Assembly: GCA_964475835.1 (NCBI GenBank)
Contig: CAYYYL010000008.1
Span: forward strand, 33,470 to 97,469
Source: JABDCI01 sp964475835
GTDB lineage: Bacteria > Verrucomicrobiota > Verrucomicrobiia > JABWAM01
Direction of reading: 5' to 3'
Length of the DNA: 64,000 nucleotides
Both the position numbers and the translations under genes were made by a program. The notes under the pieces were generated by a model that saw nothing but the letters and a program-made list of their open reading frames with translations, did no database searches and had not been told where the DNA came from. Below, in pieces: positions 17,404 through 25,940 of this stretch; position 1 is the stretch's first letter; each line of letters starts with the position of its first letter.

Positions 17404-17850
17404 TCACCCTCCCCGGACCGTATAGACCGCCCTCTCCGAATACATCGATTCATTGACCAAAATCGCCTGCCTGGCCTGAAACGTCAGTAGATTGATGATC
17501 AGGGGGGCCTTGAGATTGGTATGAAGCTCCGGGGGAGTGGAATTGACCAGTTTGACGATGGTCAGAACCAGGATCTGATCCAGTGGAGGCGATCCAATTT
17601 CGGCGATGTCCTCATCTGGCACATCCGGACGATATTCTGGAAAAAGGACAAAGGGGGACGTCACCACAAACGCAAGATCGGGACTTTTCATGGACTGCAA
17701 CCAGGCAAGGGGGCGGTTCTCAGGGCTCTGCATGATCACAAACTCGTCCTCCCCTGGAAATCCGGGCAGACCATGATGGAACCGCACGATGTTGCTGGGG
17801 GCAACTTTCTGAAGCAACTGGGCGAGTTTGGGAAAGGATTGGGCCGTCAT
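17404..17850 (-). CDS. fliW: Flagellar assembly factor FliW
   Basis: This 148-residue FliW has FHHGLPGFPGEDEFVIM, AWLQSMKSPDLAFVVTSPF, LVLTIVKLVNSTPPELHTNL and KAPLIINLLTFQARQAIL, the standard family blocks. FliW is a cytoplasmic CsrA antagonist that also binds flagellin, coupling flagellin translation to export. It follows flgL by 48 bp and precedes csrA on the same strand. The 233-bp gap to csrA shows no gene; it has a GCCGATGG stretch (about 17361) without a convincing -35 partner. Confidence 0.93.
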   Translation of the reverse strand: MTAQSFPKLAQLLQKVAPSNIVRFHHGLPGFPGEDEFVIMQSPENRPLAWLQSMKSPDLAFVVTSPFVLFPEYRPDVPDEDIAEIGSPPLDQILVLTIVKLVNSTPPELHTNLKAPLIINLLTFQARQAILVNESMYSERAVYTVRGG

Positions 17851-17898
17851 GGGATTGCCGCGGAAATCATCACTTCCTTCACACGGACACCGCAGTTA

Positions 17899-18858
17899 TT
17901 ACACATAGTTCAACAACGACAAGTTCAAAATCTTCGCGCCAGCCTGCAGGGCCGCCTGTAAGCTGTTTTGCTTTTGATTCAAAGCCAGTACGGTGCTTGC
18001 ATAATCCGCATCCGTAAGCTGGGAAAGTGCGGTTTCGTCGGTCTGCATTTTCTGGTTGTGAGCGGCAACCGTGATGCTGAGTCGGTCCAGATTGGCGCTC
18101 ACCGTACCGATGACCGTGGCAATACTGTTTTCCACGCTTTTGAGCGAGGTCACCACCGCCTGTGCCGCCGGCGCATTTCCTGCCGCAAGATTATCCCGCA
18201 AATTAATCAGTTGGGTGAATACATTATCCGTGCTGTTGACAAACAATCCCCGCGGAGTTCCTGTGGCGCTGGTCCCAACCAAATTGAAATCCATGCTCGC
18301 ATTGGGCTCAACCTCGATCCTGGAAACGTTGGTATTCCCACGGAAGGTGACCGCAGTGATCTGATTCGAGGCGTTGCGCGTCACGCTGTAGGGCACATAA
18401 GCTGCGGTCGTCGCAGGATCGGTATCCCCCGGACGGAGATAGTTGCCTCCAAACATGTACTCCCCGTTGGCATCCGTACGATTTCCGAGGGAAACAGCGG
18501 ATTCGAGAAGATTGTTCACCGCCACCGACAACGCCTGCAAATCCGAGGCGTTCAGAACACCACTGGCCCGTACTCCAATTTCGGAGGCGCGACTGACGAT
18601 GGTCTGGAGCTGGGTGCTTGCCGTGTAATTGGCCTGGGTGCGTTGTTGGAGTTTCTGGGTCGCACTCAGGAACTCGCGAATTTGAGTCTGGTCGGAACGC
18701 AACTCCAGGGCGTGACGGTAATCGGAGGGGGCGTCGGAAGGCAACAGAAGCCTCTTGCCCGTGGCGATGGCCTGCTGGTCGCTGGCAATCCGCGACTGAA
18801 GGGCCTGAACCTGGGCGGTTAGGGAATCCGGGAATAGATTGGAGGTTATTCGTGACAT
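17899..18858 (-). CDS. flgL: Hook-filament junction protein FlgL (HAP3)
   Basis: The 319 residues open SRITSNLFPDSLTAQVQALQ with IATGKRLLLPSDAPSDYRHA, the flagellin-like N-terminal motif. They include GEYMFGGNYLRPGDTDP, typical of FlgL, and end with a D0 helix, LNQKQNSLQAALQAGAKI. It forms the second junction zone between hook and filament. Its start follows the flgK stop by three bases (TAATTTATG), so the two are translationally coupled. Confidence 0.93.
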   Translation of the reverse strand: MSRITSNLFPDSLTAQVQALQSRIASDQQAIATGKRLLLPSDAPSDYRHALELRSDQTQIREFLSATQKLQQRTQANYTASTQLQTIVSRASEIGVRASGVLNASDLQALSVAVNNLLESAVSLGNRTDANGEYMFGGNYLRPGDTDPATTAAYVPYSVTRNASNQITAVTFRGNTNVSRIEVEPNASMDFNLVGTSATGTPRGLFVNSTDNVFTQLINLRDNLAAGNAPAAQAVVTSLKSVENSIATVIGTVSANLDRLSITVAAHNQKMQTDETALSQLTDADYASTVLALNQKQNSLQAALQAGAKILNLSLLNYV

Positions 18859-18861
18859 AAA

Positions 18862-20406
18862 TTATCCGGCAGCCTGGAGGAGGGTTTTCATCATCTCGTC
18901 AATCACTGTCAGAAGGCGTGCGGACGCCTCATAGGCATGTTGAAAGCGCATCAGATCCGTAGTCTCCTCATCGAGGGACACTCCCTGAACGGCGTCTCTC
19001 TGTTGCAGGAGCTGTTTATTTACGAGCTGCTGGGTATCCGCCTGAGTTTGTGCCGCCTGGACATCCCCCGCCAGGTCCGTGAGGGTTGCAAGGTAGTATT
19101 GAGAAACCGTCAACCCGCCCAGATTGGTGGCCGTGGTATTGGTTCGTAAATTTGAAATGGAAGCGGCCATGTTTCCGTTCAGGGGCTGCCCCGTGGCATC
19201 GGAGGCAGCGATCTTCGCCACATCCCCGGCCACCGCACTGTTGAGCTGGATATTACGCGCGGTAATGGTTCCCAAGGCATCCGCAGCCACACTGTTGTCA
19301 TCAAAGAAGGTGGCGGTTCCCGCTGTGTTATAGTTCGGGGATCCTTGGAGAGTATAACCGGTCTGGTGCTTGGCATTAACCAGCTCGGCCAGTCCCTGGG
19401 CAATGCGATTGTAATCCCGGATCAAGCCCGTGGTGCCATCGCCAATGACATCATTGACGACATCCAGCTGGGCTCCAATGCTTCCACCTGCGGGTTGACT
19501 GCTTACCGAATCAAGATTCCCACTGGTCTCCGCCTCACCCCCAGTCCAGCTTTTGATCGTCATGGTCGGCGCCGTGCCATCCACCGCAAGTTTCACGGTT
19601 GTAGAGGAGGCCGTATTGCCGGAAAAAACACCACTGACCAGGAGGGTTCCACCGGAAGACCCCAACCGAACGGTCAAACTGCCATCGGATTCTTCGTGGG
19701 AATAAACATCGATCTTCTTCGATAAATCCTCGAGAAGTTGCTGGCGCTTGTCCCGAAGATCATTGGCCCTACCAAGTCCCCCAAGTTCGATGGGAATAAT
19801 CTGGGAATTGATGGTGGCAATATTAGTTAGCGCGGTGTTCACCTCATCAACGGCTGACGTCACGGTGTTCTGCACTTGCACCTGAATGGTTTCGAGTGCG
19901 GTTCCGATGGTGTTGAGCTTGGCTGCCAGCGCTTGGGATTTCAAAATCACCTGCTGGCGAAGAACGTTAGAGGTGGGATCGGCGTTCAAGGCCTGAAACG
20001 AGTTGAAAAAATTGTCGATATATTCGGCCAATCCCTGCTGGCCTGAAGTGGGTGTGGTGCTTGTCAGGGCATTCAAACGATCAAGAGGCTGCTCGAGATT
20101 GGCTTGAAGCTGACTCATGAGATTCATTTTCTCATCGTGGTAGGCAAAGGTGCTGAGACCTGGGGGAAGCTGGCTGTCAATGAGGGAGGAACGTATTTGA
20201 ACGATCGTGTTGACCAAGGCGCCGGTCCCTTCCTGTCCCAAGGTGGTTTTCAGGGGATCCGCGGTGATTAACTGGGCACGTTGCCGGGCGTAGTTGGGAG
20301 TATTGACGTTGGAGATGTTCTGACCCGTGACTTCAATAGCCTGACGTTGAGCCGTCAGGGAATTGGCCGCCAGATACAACGCTCCGTTGATGCCAAGGGA
20401 ACTCAT
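18862..20406 (-). CDS. flgK: Hook-filament junction protein FlgK (HAP1)
   Basis: The 514-residue protein begins GINGALYLAANSLTAQRQAI, followed by GQNISNVNTPNYARQRAQL, the shared rod/hook N-terminal motif. It ends LMRFQHAYEASARLLTVIDE, the C-terminal D0 helix. FlgK is the first junction zone on the hook. The ATG directly follows the flgN stop (TAAATG). A late-gene role would suit a sigma-28 promoter, but only a lone GCCGATAA inside flgJ was seen upstream. Confidence 0.95.
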   Translation of the reverse strand: MSSLGINGALYLAANSLTAQRQAIEVTGQNISNVNTPNYARQRAQLITADPLKTTLGQEGTGALVNTIVQIRSSLIDSQLPPGLSTFAYHDEKMNLMSQLQANLEQPLDRLNALTSTTPTSGQQGLAEYIDNFFNSFQALNADPTSNVLRQQVILKSQALAAKLNTIGTALETIQVQVQNTVTSAVDEVNTALTNIATINSQIIPIELGGLGRANDLRDKRQQLLEDLSKKIDVYSHEESDGSLTVRLGSSGGTLLVSGVFSGNTASSTTVKLAVDGTAPTMTIKSWTGGEAETSGNLDSVSSQPAGGSIGAQLDVVNDVIGDGTTGLIRDYNRIAQGLAELVNAKHQTGYTLQGSPNYNTAGTATFFDDNSVAADALGTITARNIQLNSAVAGDVAKIAASDATGQPLNGNMAASISNLRTNTTATNLGGLTVSQYYLATLTDLAGDVQAAQTQADTQQLVNKQLLQQRDAVQGVSLDEETTDLMRFQHAYEASARLLTVIDEMMKTLLQAAG

Positions 20407-20904
20407 TTAAGCCACCGCCTGGAAGATGGTTTGCCGTTTGCCCGCCTTCTGAAGGGCGCCATTAGGAGCATAGATCGACCCCTGGGGATGCTGATCCAGC
20501 CATGGAGCGAGCACCTGCTCGAGAAAATGCACGGAGTGGGAGAGCAACACTTGATTCTGCCAGGCGAGTTCGTGAACAAGAAACATCTGCACATCAATCC
20601 TTCCCGCGATGCTTACCGGATGCTCACGCAGGTTGGCGGGAAGCAGGGATACCATCGCTGCAAGCCCGGGTTCCGTTGGCTTGGCTTCACTGGGAATGAG
20701 AGTGTTCAAAAGTGCGGTTCGTTTTTCCTGGCACTGGCGGATGCAGGCGAGCTGGTCCTCGATACGGGAAATCAGCGGCATGAGTTGTTCGGTCTGCCGT
20801 TGCAGAATCGTCTGTTGCTCCTCCTTCAAAAGGTTTGCAAGGGCCACCATATTGTCGTGCTCGGCGAGGAGCAGGCTTGAGAGTGTTTCAATTTCGTTCG
20901 CCAT
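20407..20904 (-). CDS. flgN: FlgN-type chaperone for FlgK/FlgL
   Basis: The 165 residues are predicted almost all helical: LSSLLLAEHDNMVALANLLK, EEQQTILQRQTEQLMPLI and DQLACIRQCQEKRTALL. This matches the FlgN pattern of a long N-terminal helix pair followed by a helical hairpin. FlgN binds the FlgK and FlgL C-termini in the cytoplasm for export. Sequence conservation in this family is low, so the call leans on the location directly upstream of flgK-flgL. Confidence 0.8.
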   Translation of the reverse strand: MANEIETLSSLLLAEHDNMVALANLLKEEQQTILQRQTEQLMPLISRIEDQLACIRQCQEKRTALLNTLIPSEAKPTEPGLAAMVSLLPANLREHPVSIAGRIDVQMFLVHELAWQNQVLLSHSVHFLEQVLAPWLDQHPQGSIYAPNGALQKAGKRQTIFQAVA

Positions 20905-20916
20905 AAATCAGAGCGG

Positions 20917-21447
20917 TTAGGGGTTCAAAATCCGACCCGTGTCCTTCCTTATATTATCGGCCTGGGAGGGGGTTTCTGGAGCCTTTGGGGGGAAGTTGAG
21001 CGGGAACGACTTAGGGGTGTTCGGAGCCACCTCCTTGGAAAACATCGGCTGGAGACATTCAAGGTCCCCACGGTTTGCGCTCCGTTGAGCAAGAGGTTTG
21101 CAGGGGTTCTTTTCCGGGTGTAATTCGAGGTATTTCTTCAATTCAGGCTCATGCCGAATCACCCCCTGGAACACCTGATCCGCCAGTCCGATGCTCTGAT
21201 GCTCAGCCATCGATTTGGACACCGCCCCGGTCAACATTCCCGAGTAGATGCTTCCCGAGAGCCCCGCGCCCACGAGGCTGCCCTTGTCGAGGGTCTTTTC
21301 CATCTCCTGAAGCATCTGGTGGATCAAAAGACCTTCAAAATCCGTCGCCGCACCCTGCAGGCGATGGATTTTCTGATCAGGCGTCATCGTACTCTTGGTC
21401 GGATCAACCGGGGCCGAGGACTGGGGTTCGAGAGGTTTGATTTCCAT
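20917..21447 (-). CDS. flgJ: Rod-binding protein FlgJ, N-terminal domain only
   Basis: The 176-residue protein carries the rod-capping domain: IHRLQGAATDFEGLLIHQML, EMEKTLDKGSLVGAGLSGSI, YSGMLTGAVSKSMAEHQSIG and LADQVFQGV. It lacks the C-terminal muramidase of enterobacterial FlgJ. Its last 70 residues are Pro- and Lys-rich and without recognised domains. It caps the rod during assembly in the periplasm; a separate peptidoglycan hydrolase would be needed elsewhere. It is placed between flgI and flgN. Confidence 0.85.
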   Translation of the reverse strand: MEIKPLEPQSSAPVDPTKSTMTPDQKIHRLQGAATDFEGLLIHQMLQEMEKTLDKGSLVGAGLSGSIYSGMLTGAVSKSMAEHQSIGLADQVFQGVIRHEPELKKYLELHPEKNPCKPLAQRSANRGDLECLQPMFSKEVAPNTPKSFPLNFPPKAPETPSQADNIRKDTGRILNP

Positions 21448-21465
21448 GTTATGAAAAATTTGAAA

Positions 21466-22563
21466 TTAGTGGACGACCAGCTCAGCCTGGAGGGCGCCCG
21501 CCTGTTTGAGGGCTTGAAAAATGGTAATCATATCCCGGGGTGTGGCACCCAGTGAGTTTAATGCCGCGGCAACTCGGTCCACAGTGGGAAGATCCTGCAG
21601 GACGACGAGACTCGAACGCTCCTCCTTGATGCCGGTGGTGCTGGATGTTGTCACGGTGGTGGTCCCCGTGTTGCTGAAAGGCAGAGGCTGGGAAACCTGC
21701 TGGCTCGAGACAATGCTGATAGTCAGGTTTCCATGCGCCACAGCAACACTCGAGACACGTATCCTCGCATTTGCCACAATCGTGCCCGTGCGCTCATTCA
21801 TGACCACCTTGGTCACGGTGTCGGGCTCGGCTTCGACACTTTCCAGTTGGGAAATAAAATCAACCTGCTTCGCGGGATCGATGCAGTCCGGCGGGAGATG
21901 AACCCTGACCGTTCCGGCATCCACGGCCATGGCGATGGCGGTGAATCTGCGGTTCAAGGCCTCCGCCATTCGGGAGGCTGTGGTAAAATCCGGTTCGCCC
22001 AGTGAGATATCAAGCGTACTTCCCTGGGCCACGAGGGCTGCCGGCACCTCCCTCTCCACCAACGCCCCACCTGGAATCTGCGCCACTGTGGGATGGTTTT
22101 TTTGAACACTCGCTCCGGAGGCACCACCCCCAAACCCTCCGAGAACCAAGGGGCCCTGGGACACGGCATAAACCTGTCCATCTGCAGCGACGAGCGGGGT
22201 TTGCACCAGCACCCCACCCTGAAGATTTTTGGCGTCAGCAATGGAAGCCACATTCACATCGATGCGTGCCCCCTGGCGGATCGAGGATGGAAGATCGGCC
22301 GTGACCATCACGATCGCCACGTTATTTGCCTTGATGTCGGCCACGGCCACCGTGAGGCCGAATCGACTGAGAAAATTGGCCACCGTCTGCAGCGTGACAT
22401 TCGGATTGGAATCACCGGTACCCGCAAGCCCCACCACCACGCCATAACCCATCAACTGATTCTGGCGGGAACCCTGGATGCGCGCGATATCCTTGATACG
22501 CGCTGCGGAAAGATCCTGCACCACCAGGGCGACGAGGAGCAAAAGAGGAAGGAATCGTTGCAT
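21466..22563 (-). CDS. flgI: Flagellar P-ring protein FlgI
   Basis: This 365-residue protein has a signal peptide (MQRFLPLLLLVALVVQDLSA) and then the canonical ARIKDIARIQGSRQNQLMGY and GVVVGLAGTGDSNPN. Later motifs are PSSIRQGARIDVNVASIADA, NERTGTIVANARIRVS and the end of the family pattern. FlgI forms the periplasmic bushing around the rod. The start lies three bases after the flgH stop (TGATTTATG). Full length for the family. Confidence 0.96.
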   Translation of the reverse strand: MQRFLPLLLLVALVVQDLSAARIKDIARIQGSRQNQLMGYGVVVGLAGTGDSNPNVTLQTVANFLSRFGLTVAVADIKANNVAIVMVTADLPSSIRQGARIDVNVASIADAKNLQGGVLVQTPLVAADGQVYAVSQGPLVLGGFGGGASGASVQKNHPTVAQIPGGALVEREVPAALVAQGSTLDISLGEPDFTTASRMAEALNRRFTAIAMAVDAGTVRVHLPPDCIDPAKQVDFISQLESVEAEPDTVTKVVMNERTGTIVANARIRVSSVAVAHGNLTISIVSSQQVSQPLPFSNTGTTTVTTSSTTGIKEERSSLVVLQDLPTVDRVAAALNSLGATPRDMITIFQALKQAGALQAELVVH

Positions 22564-22566
22564 AAA

Positions 22567-23235
22567 TCAGAACGGTGTAAGGGTTTCAAACCAGCGCGTC
22601 AGCCAGCCCTTGCGTTGTTCACGGGAAATGGCGCCATTACTGATCTGACGAACCTGAAGATCGGCTACCTGCGTGGAAAGCACACTGTTCGCGGTCGAGA
22701 TGTCCTCCTGGCGGACAAGCCCTGAGAGAACCAGGTCGGAGTGTTCCTGGCCGGTCTCAACCCTGCGGGTGGCTTCAATGCGAAGCACCTTGTTAGGGAG
22801 AACATCCGTAACCCGAGCCTGGATGGTCGAGGTCAGTGTCTCGGAATCCGCTACACTGCCACCGCCATCGAATGTCCGGGAACCACCCCATCCAAAATGG
22901 GGATTACGCCGGGTGAGTTCGTCCGCTGTACGCTCACCACCCATGAACGGCTGAAAAAGCGCCTGAAACGATTCACTCTCACTGGTGGTCTTGCTTGTTT
23001 TTGTCTTTTGATCCTTTGCCGTGGTTGTGGATTGATTGACGACAATGGTGACAAGATCCCCGCGGCGAAACGCCACATGATCGGCAAAAAGGGAACGTCC
23101 TCCATTATGTCCCTCATCCCAAAGCGATGTCGCACGTGCGGCCGCGATGGATAGAATCCAGAACGTGATGAGCAATGTGAGCCGAACCCATTCAGGGTAT
23201 GATTTCGACGGTGTTTTCATGGGTAATTTTTCCAT
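22567..23235 (-). CDS. flgH: Flagellar L-ring protein FlgH, without a lipobox cysteine
   Basis: The 222-residue protein has a hydrophobic N-terminal segment (LTLLITFWILSIAAARA) and then SLWDEGHNGGRSLFADHVAF and RRGDLVTIVVNQST, the FlgH signature. RIEATRRVETGQEHSDLVLS and QVADLQVRQIS follow. FlgH forms the outer-membrane ring. The start at 23235 is favoured by GGAAGGA seven bases upstream; another ATG lies at 23220. Typical FlgH is a lipoprotein with Cys right after the signal peptide. Here no Cys is present around the cleavage site. The gene overlaps the end of flgA by 44 bp. Confidence 0.9.
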   Translation of the reverse strand: MEKLPMKTPSKSYPEWVRLTLLITFWILSIAAARATSLWDEGHNGGRSLFADHVAFRRGDLVTIVVNQSTTTAKDQKTKTSKTTSESESFQALFQPFMGGERTADELTRRNPHFGWGGSRTFDGGGSVADSETLTSTIQARVTDVLPNKVLRIEATRRVETGQEHSDLVLSGLVRQEDISTANSVLSTQVADLQVRQISNGAISREQRKGWLTRWFETLTPF

Positions 23236-24154
23236 AAAGTTCCTTCCCTGAATTGGGATTTTGAACCCGGATGGTCTGTCCAACACTTCCGCTTTCCATG
23301 GCCACCCCCCGCATGGAGACGAGGAGGGCGCCCGAGTGAATACATGCGCTGACCGAGGAGCCCCGCGTTACGGCGATGGCACTTTTTATGTTTGACCGAA
23401 CCAAGGTATCTCCCCGGGTCAGCGCGTGATCAAGAACGAGATCGGTTGGAAGTGATCCTCCAAAATAAGGTTCACCTGAAATGGAAAGCACGTTGCGAAC
23501 TTCCATTGAAAACGAATCGGGTTGAAGGGGGCCCGCAGGAAGATTGCTCCGAGCCACCCAGACGGGACGTTTCCATTCCCACTCAAAGCGAAAGTTGCGA
23601 CGGATGAAAGGGCGCGAATCATTCTCCACATTCAAACTCCCCTGACCAAACCGGGTATTGGTGTTGGGTGAAACAAGCTCGATCTCGGTAAAGGAATTTT
23701 GGCGCGGAATCAGCAGCGGTGAATAGTTCACGAGTTGAAGGACATGAACCTCTCCCTCACCACTGACAAATTTCCGAAGTGCCTCCTCCAGCATGGGGAT
23801 CACCTGGGCTTCGGTCACCTCGTTGGCGGGACGGGTGACCAGGCACTGATCCGGACCCGACCACTCCCACGTCACCCGGCTATAGGTCCGCTTCAGGATG
23901 GCATCTACGTCCGAACGTCGGATGGCGGACTCACGTCCCAGGGCGGGAGCAATCCCGAGCACTAGATCCGTTGAGAACGCGGCGCCGGCCACGTCGAGAT
24001 TCTCGATCACATCCTTGAGAAGAAGTGTGTTGGCCGAGACCTCTGTGTAGGGCTTGAGGACGAGCGCGATCGGAGACGTGTCCGCCGCGCCAACCGTGGA
24101 GGCGGCGAAAAGGAACGCGAGGATCGCCTGATAAGAGAGGTGGGATGTTTTCAT
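23192..24154 (-). CDS. flgA: P-ring assembly chaperone FlgA
   Basis: The 320-residue protein has a signal peptide (LSYQAILAFLFAASTVGAA). The C-terminal SAF-like region shows WVARSNLPAGPLQPDSFSME, HALTRGDTLVRSNIKSAIAV, TRGSSVSACIHSGALLVSMR and GSVGQTIRVQNPNSGKELYG, which are FlgA hallmarks. FlgA assists FlgI assembly in the periplasm. It overlaps flgG by four bases (ATGA at 24151-24154) and is longer than enterobacterial FlgA because of an N-terminal domain of about 180 residues. Confidence 0.92.
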   Translation of the reverse strand: MKTSHLSYQAILAFLFAASTVGAADTSPIALVLKPYTEVSANTLLLKDVIENLDVAGAAFSTDLVLGIAPALGRESAIRRSDVDAILKRTYSRVTWEWSGPDQCLVTRPANEVTEAQVIPMLEEALRKFVSGEGEVHVLQLVNYSPLLIPRQNSFTEIELVSPNTNTRFGQGSLNVENDSRPFIRRNFRFEWEWKRPVWVARSNLPAGPLQPDSFSMEVRNVLSISGEPYFGGSLPTDLVLDHALTRGDTLVRSNIKSAIAVTRGSSVSACIHSGALLVSMRGVAMESGSVGQTIRVQNPNSGKELYGKITHENTVEIIP

Positions 24155-24936
24155 CGACGGAGATTATTGGCCTGGCTCATCATTTCATCAGCAGCCTGGA
24201 TGGCCTTGGAATTCACCTCGTAGGCTCTCTGGGCGACAATCATGTTCACCATTTCCTGGACCGTCTCCACATTGGACATTTCCAGAAATCCCTGGGCGAT
24301 CGTGCCGAAACCATTTGCACCCGGGCTTCCCCCCGTCTCCGCCTTGCCAGAGGAGTCGGATTCCACATAGAGGTTGCGGCCGGCGCTTTTCAACCCGGTC
24401 GGATTCGGAAAGCGGGTCAGGGTGATCGGGGTCTTCTTGGTCTGCACCCCGGCAACCGTCAGCGAGACGGAACCATCAGCCCCGATAGTAATCGAGGTGG
24501 TGCCCGAGGGAATCGCATCAAGCCCTTTCACTTCCAGACCATCTGCGGTGACAATTTTCCCCGAAGAATTCAGTTTGAAGGAACCGTCGCGCGTGTAGGC
24601 GGAGGTTCCATCCGACTGGAGCACTTCGAAAAAACCTTCACCTTCAATGGAAAGGTCGAGGGGCACTCCCGTCTGCTGGAGGGATCCCTGGGTGAAAAGT
24701 TTGGCGGTGGCCACGGGACGCGATCCGTGACCGATCTGGATGCCGGTGGGAATCTGTCCACCGGAAGCGGTCGCCGCGCCCGCCGCCTTTTCGGTCTGAT
24801 ACATCAAGTCCTGAAACTCGATGTCGGACTTCTTGAACCCCGTGGTATTAACGTTGGCGAGGTTGTTCGCGATGTTGTCGATATTCATCTGCTGGGCATG
24901 CATGCCGCTTGCGGATGACCATAGGGCTCTTAACAT
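24151..24936 (-). CDS. flgG: Distal rod protein FlgG
   Basis: The 261-residue protein starts MLRALWSSASGMHAQQMNID and continues NIANNLANVNTTGFKKSDIE. It has GQIPTGIQIGHGSRPVATAK and GVPLDLSIEGEGFFEVLQSD, and ends with EMVNMIVAQRAYEVNSKAIQ. This is an essentially full FlgG. It forms the distal rod between the P and L rings. The gene follows flgF by 18 bp in the sigma-54 driven flgF unit. Confidence 0.96.
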   Translation of the reverse strand: MLRALWSSASGMHAQQMNIDNIANNLANVNTTGFKKSDIEFQDLMYQTEKAAGAATASGGQIPTGIQIGHGSRPVATAKLFTQGSLQQTGVPLDLSIEGEGFFEVLQSDGTSAYTRDGSFKLNSSGKIVTADGLEVKGLDAIPSGTTSITIGADGSVSLTVAGVQTKKTPITLTRFPNPTGLKSAGRNLYVESDSSGKAETGGSPGANGFGTIAQGFLEMSNVETVQEMVNMIVAQRAYEVNSKAIQAADEMMSQANNLRR

Positions 24937-24954
24937 AAATTACCTTTCGCTTGC

Positions 24955-25710
24955 TTATCTGGATGCAACCTTGTTGATCACCTGATCGAGTGTACTGTCC
25001 TGTGCCTGCAACATCTTCTGATTGGCTTCGTACGATCGCGATGCCTGGATCATGGACACCATTTCCTGTACCGGGTTCACATTGCTCCCTTCGAGAAAAC
25101 CTTGTCGCAAGGTCGTCTCCGCAGGCATCGGTTCCGGAGTTGCCTTTTCGGATGCGCCGTAGATTCCGTTGCCCGCCAAATGAAGGTCGTTGTTCGCATC
25201 CTTGAACGATGCGATCTGAATTTTTCCGATGAGATTGTTTCCCTGACTGACATCCCCACTGTCGCTGATGAGAAAAGGCTCGTTGGGCTTCGCCAGGGTC
25301 AGGGGTTGTCCGGATTCCGTAAGAAGGCGAAGCCCCTCGCCATTCACAAGCTCTCCCTGCGAATTCAAATGAAACGATCCGCTGCGAGTGTAACCCTGGC
25401 TGCCATCCGGAAGTTGAACCACAAAAAATCCATCCCCGGATATGGCGAGATGACTCGGGTTTCCATCCGGCTGAAGCTGTCCCTGGGTGAAATCGGGAGT
25501 GACATGCAGTTGAGGAGCTGCCGGAGAGCTAAGGCCTTTGATGCCGGTATTGCCCGCACCCGCCATCATGGGGCTGAGCACGCTTTCAAACGTCGCCTGA
25601 TTGCGTCGGAATCCAGGAACGGAGCTCGCGGCGAGGTTTTCGGCAATGACTTGATGGTTATCCATTTGGACCATCATTCCTGCTGCGGATTGGTAGAGGC
25701 CGGGAATCAT
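24955..25710 (-). CDS. flgF: Proximal rod protein FlgF
   Basis: The 251-residue rod protein begins MIPGLYQSAAGMMVQMDNHQ with AENLAASSVPGFRRNQ, and has NPSHLAISGDGFFVVQLPDG and EMVSMIQASRSYEANQKMLQ at the end. The order flgF-flgG-flgA is standard, so FlgF is the better name although the family is shared with FlgG. It is the first gene of a run down to flgL. A sigma-54 element lies so close (25723-25739) that the predicted transcript would have only about 3 nt before the ATG, leaving the GAGAGG ribosome site outside it. Confidence 0.9.
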   Translation of the reverse strand: MIPGLYQSAAGMMVQMDNHQVIAENLAASSVPGFRRNQATFESVLSPMMAGAGNTGIKGLSSPAAPQLHVTPDFTQGQLQPDGNPSHLAISGDGFFVVQLPDGSQGYTRSGSFHLNSQGELVNGEGLRLLTESGQPLTLAKPNEPFLISDSGDVSQGNNLIGKIQIASFKDANNDLHLAGNGIYGASEKATPEPMPAETTLRQGFLEGSNVNPVQEMVSMIQASRSYEANQKMLQAQDSTLDQVINKVASR

Positions 25711-25722
25711 TCACCTCTCAAT

Positions 25723-25739
25723 AAGCAACCCCCATGCCA
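25723..25739 (-). promoter_or_regulatory. Sigma-54 promoter element of the flgF operon
   Basis: On the minus strand the element reads TGGCATG-GGGG-TTGCTT, close to the RpoN consensus TGGCACG-N4-TTGC(A/T), with the GG and GC dinucleotides 10 bases apart. The start of transcription would be near 25713, three bases before flgF. Confidence 0.7.
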
Positions 25740-25807
25740 AGGGGGGATTTTTCCTTTATTTCACCCAGTCAAGGGAAAGAAGAGGTGAAACCCCTTCAAA
25801 ACCAGCC

Positions 25808-25843
25808 GTTTTTTCCTTCTTCCTGAGGGAGGGAGGGAAAAAC
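25808..25843. terminator. Long hairpin in the flgF-orf74 gap, possible terminator
   Basis: GTTTTTTCCTTCTTCC can pair with GGGAGGGAGGGAAAAAC through about 16 positions, three of them G-U wobbles, around a 3-4 nt loop. It lies in the 230-bp gap between the end of the fliA-motAB-orf74 operon (25941) and flgF, where a transcript end is expected. The wobbles favour folding of the plus-strand copy; the minus-strand RNA would have A-C mismatches at those positions, which weakens the case. The flanking sequence is low-complexity G/A and C/T. Confidence 0.35.
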
Positions 25844-25940
25844 GTTCCTCCGGGGGAAAATAAGGCCTGAGAGGGTTTGGATCAGGGGGAATGTGCAGGA
25901 CAGAGGACCTTCCCCCCCCATCTCCGGGGAACGGGACAAC

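Noticed and set aside
20954..20961. Perfect GCCGATAA (minus strand) inside flgJ, upstream of flgN-flgK-flgL, as a sigma-28 promoter
   Set aside because: No TAAA-type -35 at a workable distance (the best CTTTG match is about 7 bp too far). A late promoter for flgK-flgL is biologically reasonable but not supported here.
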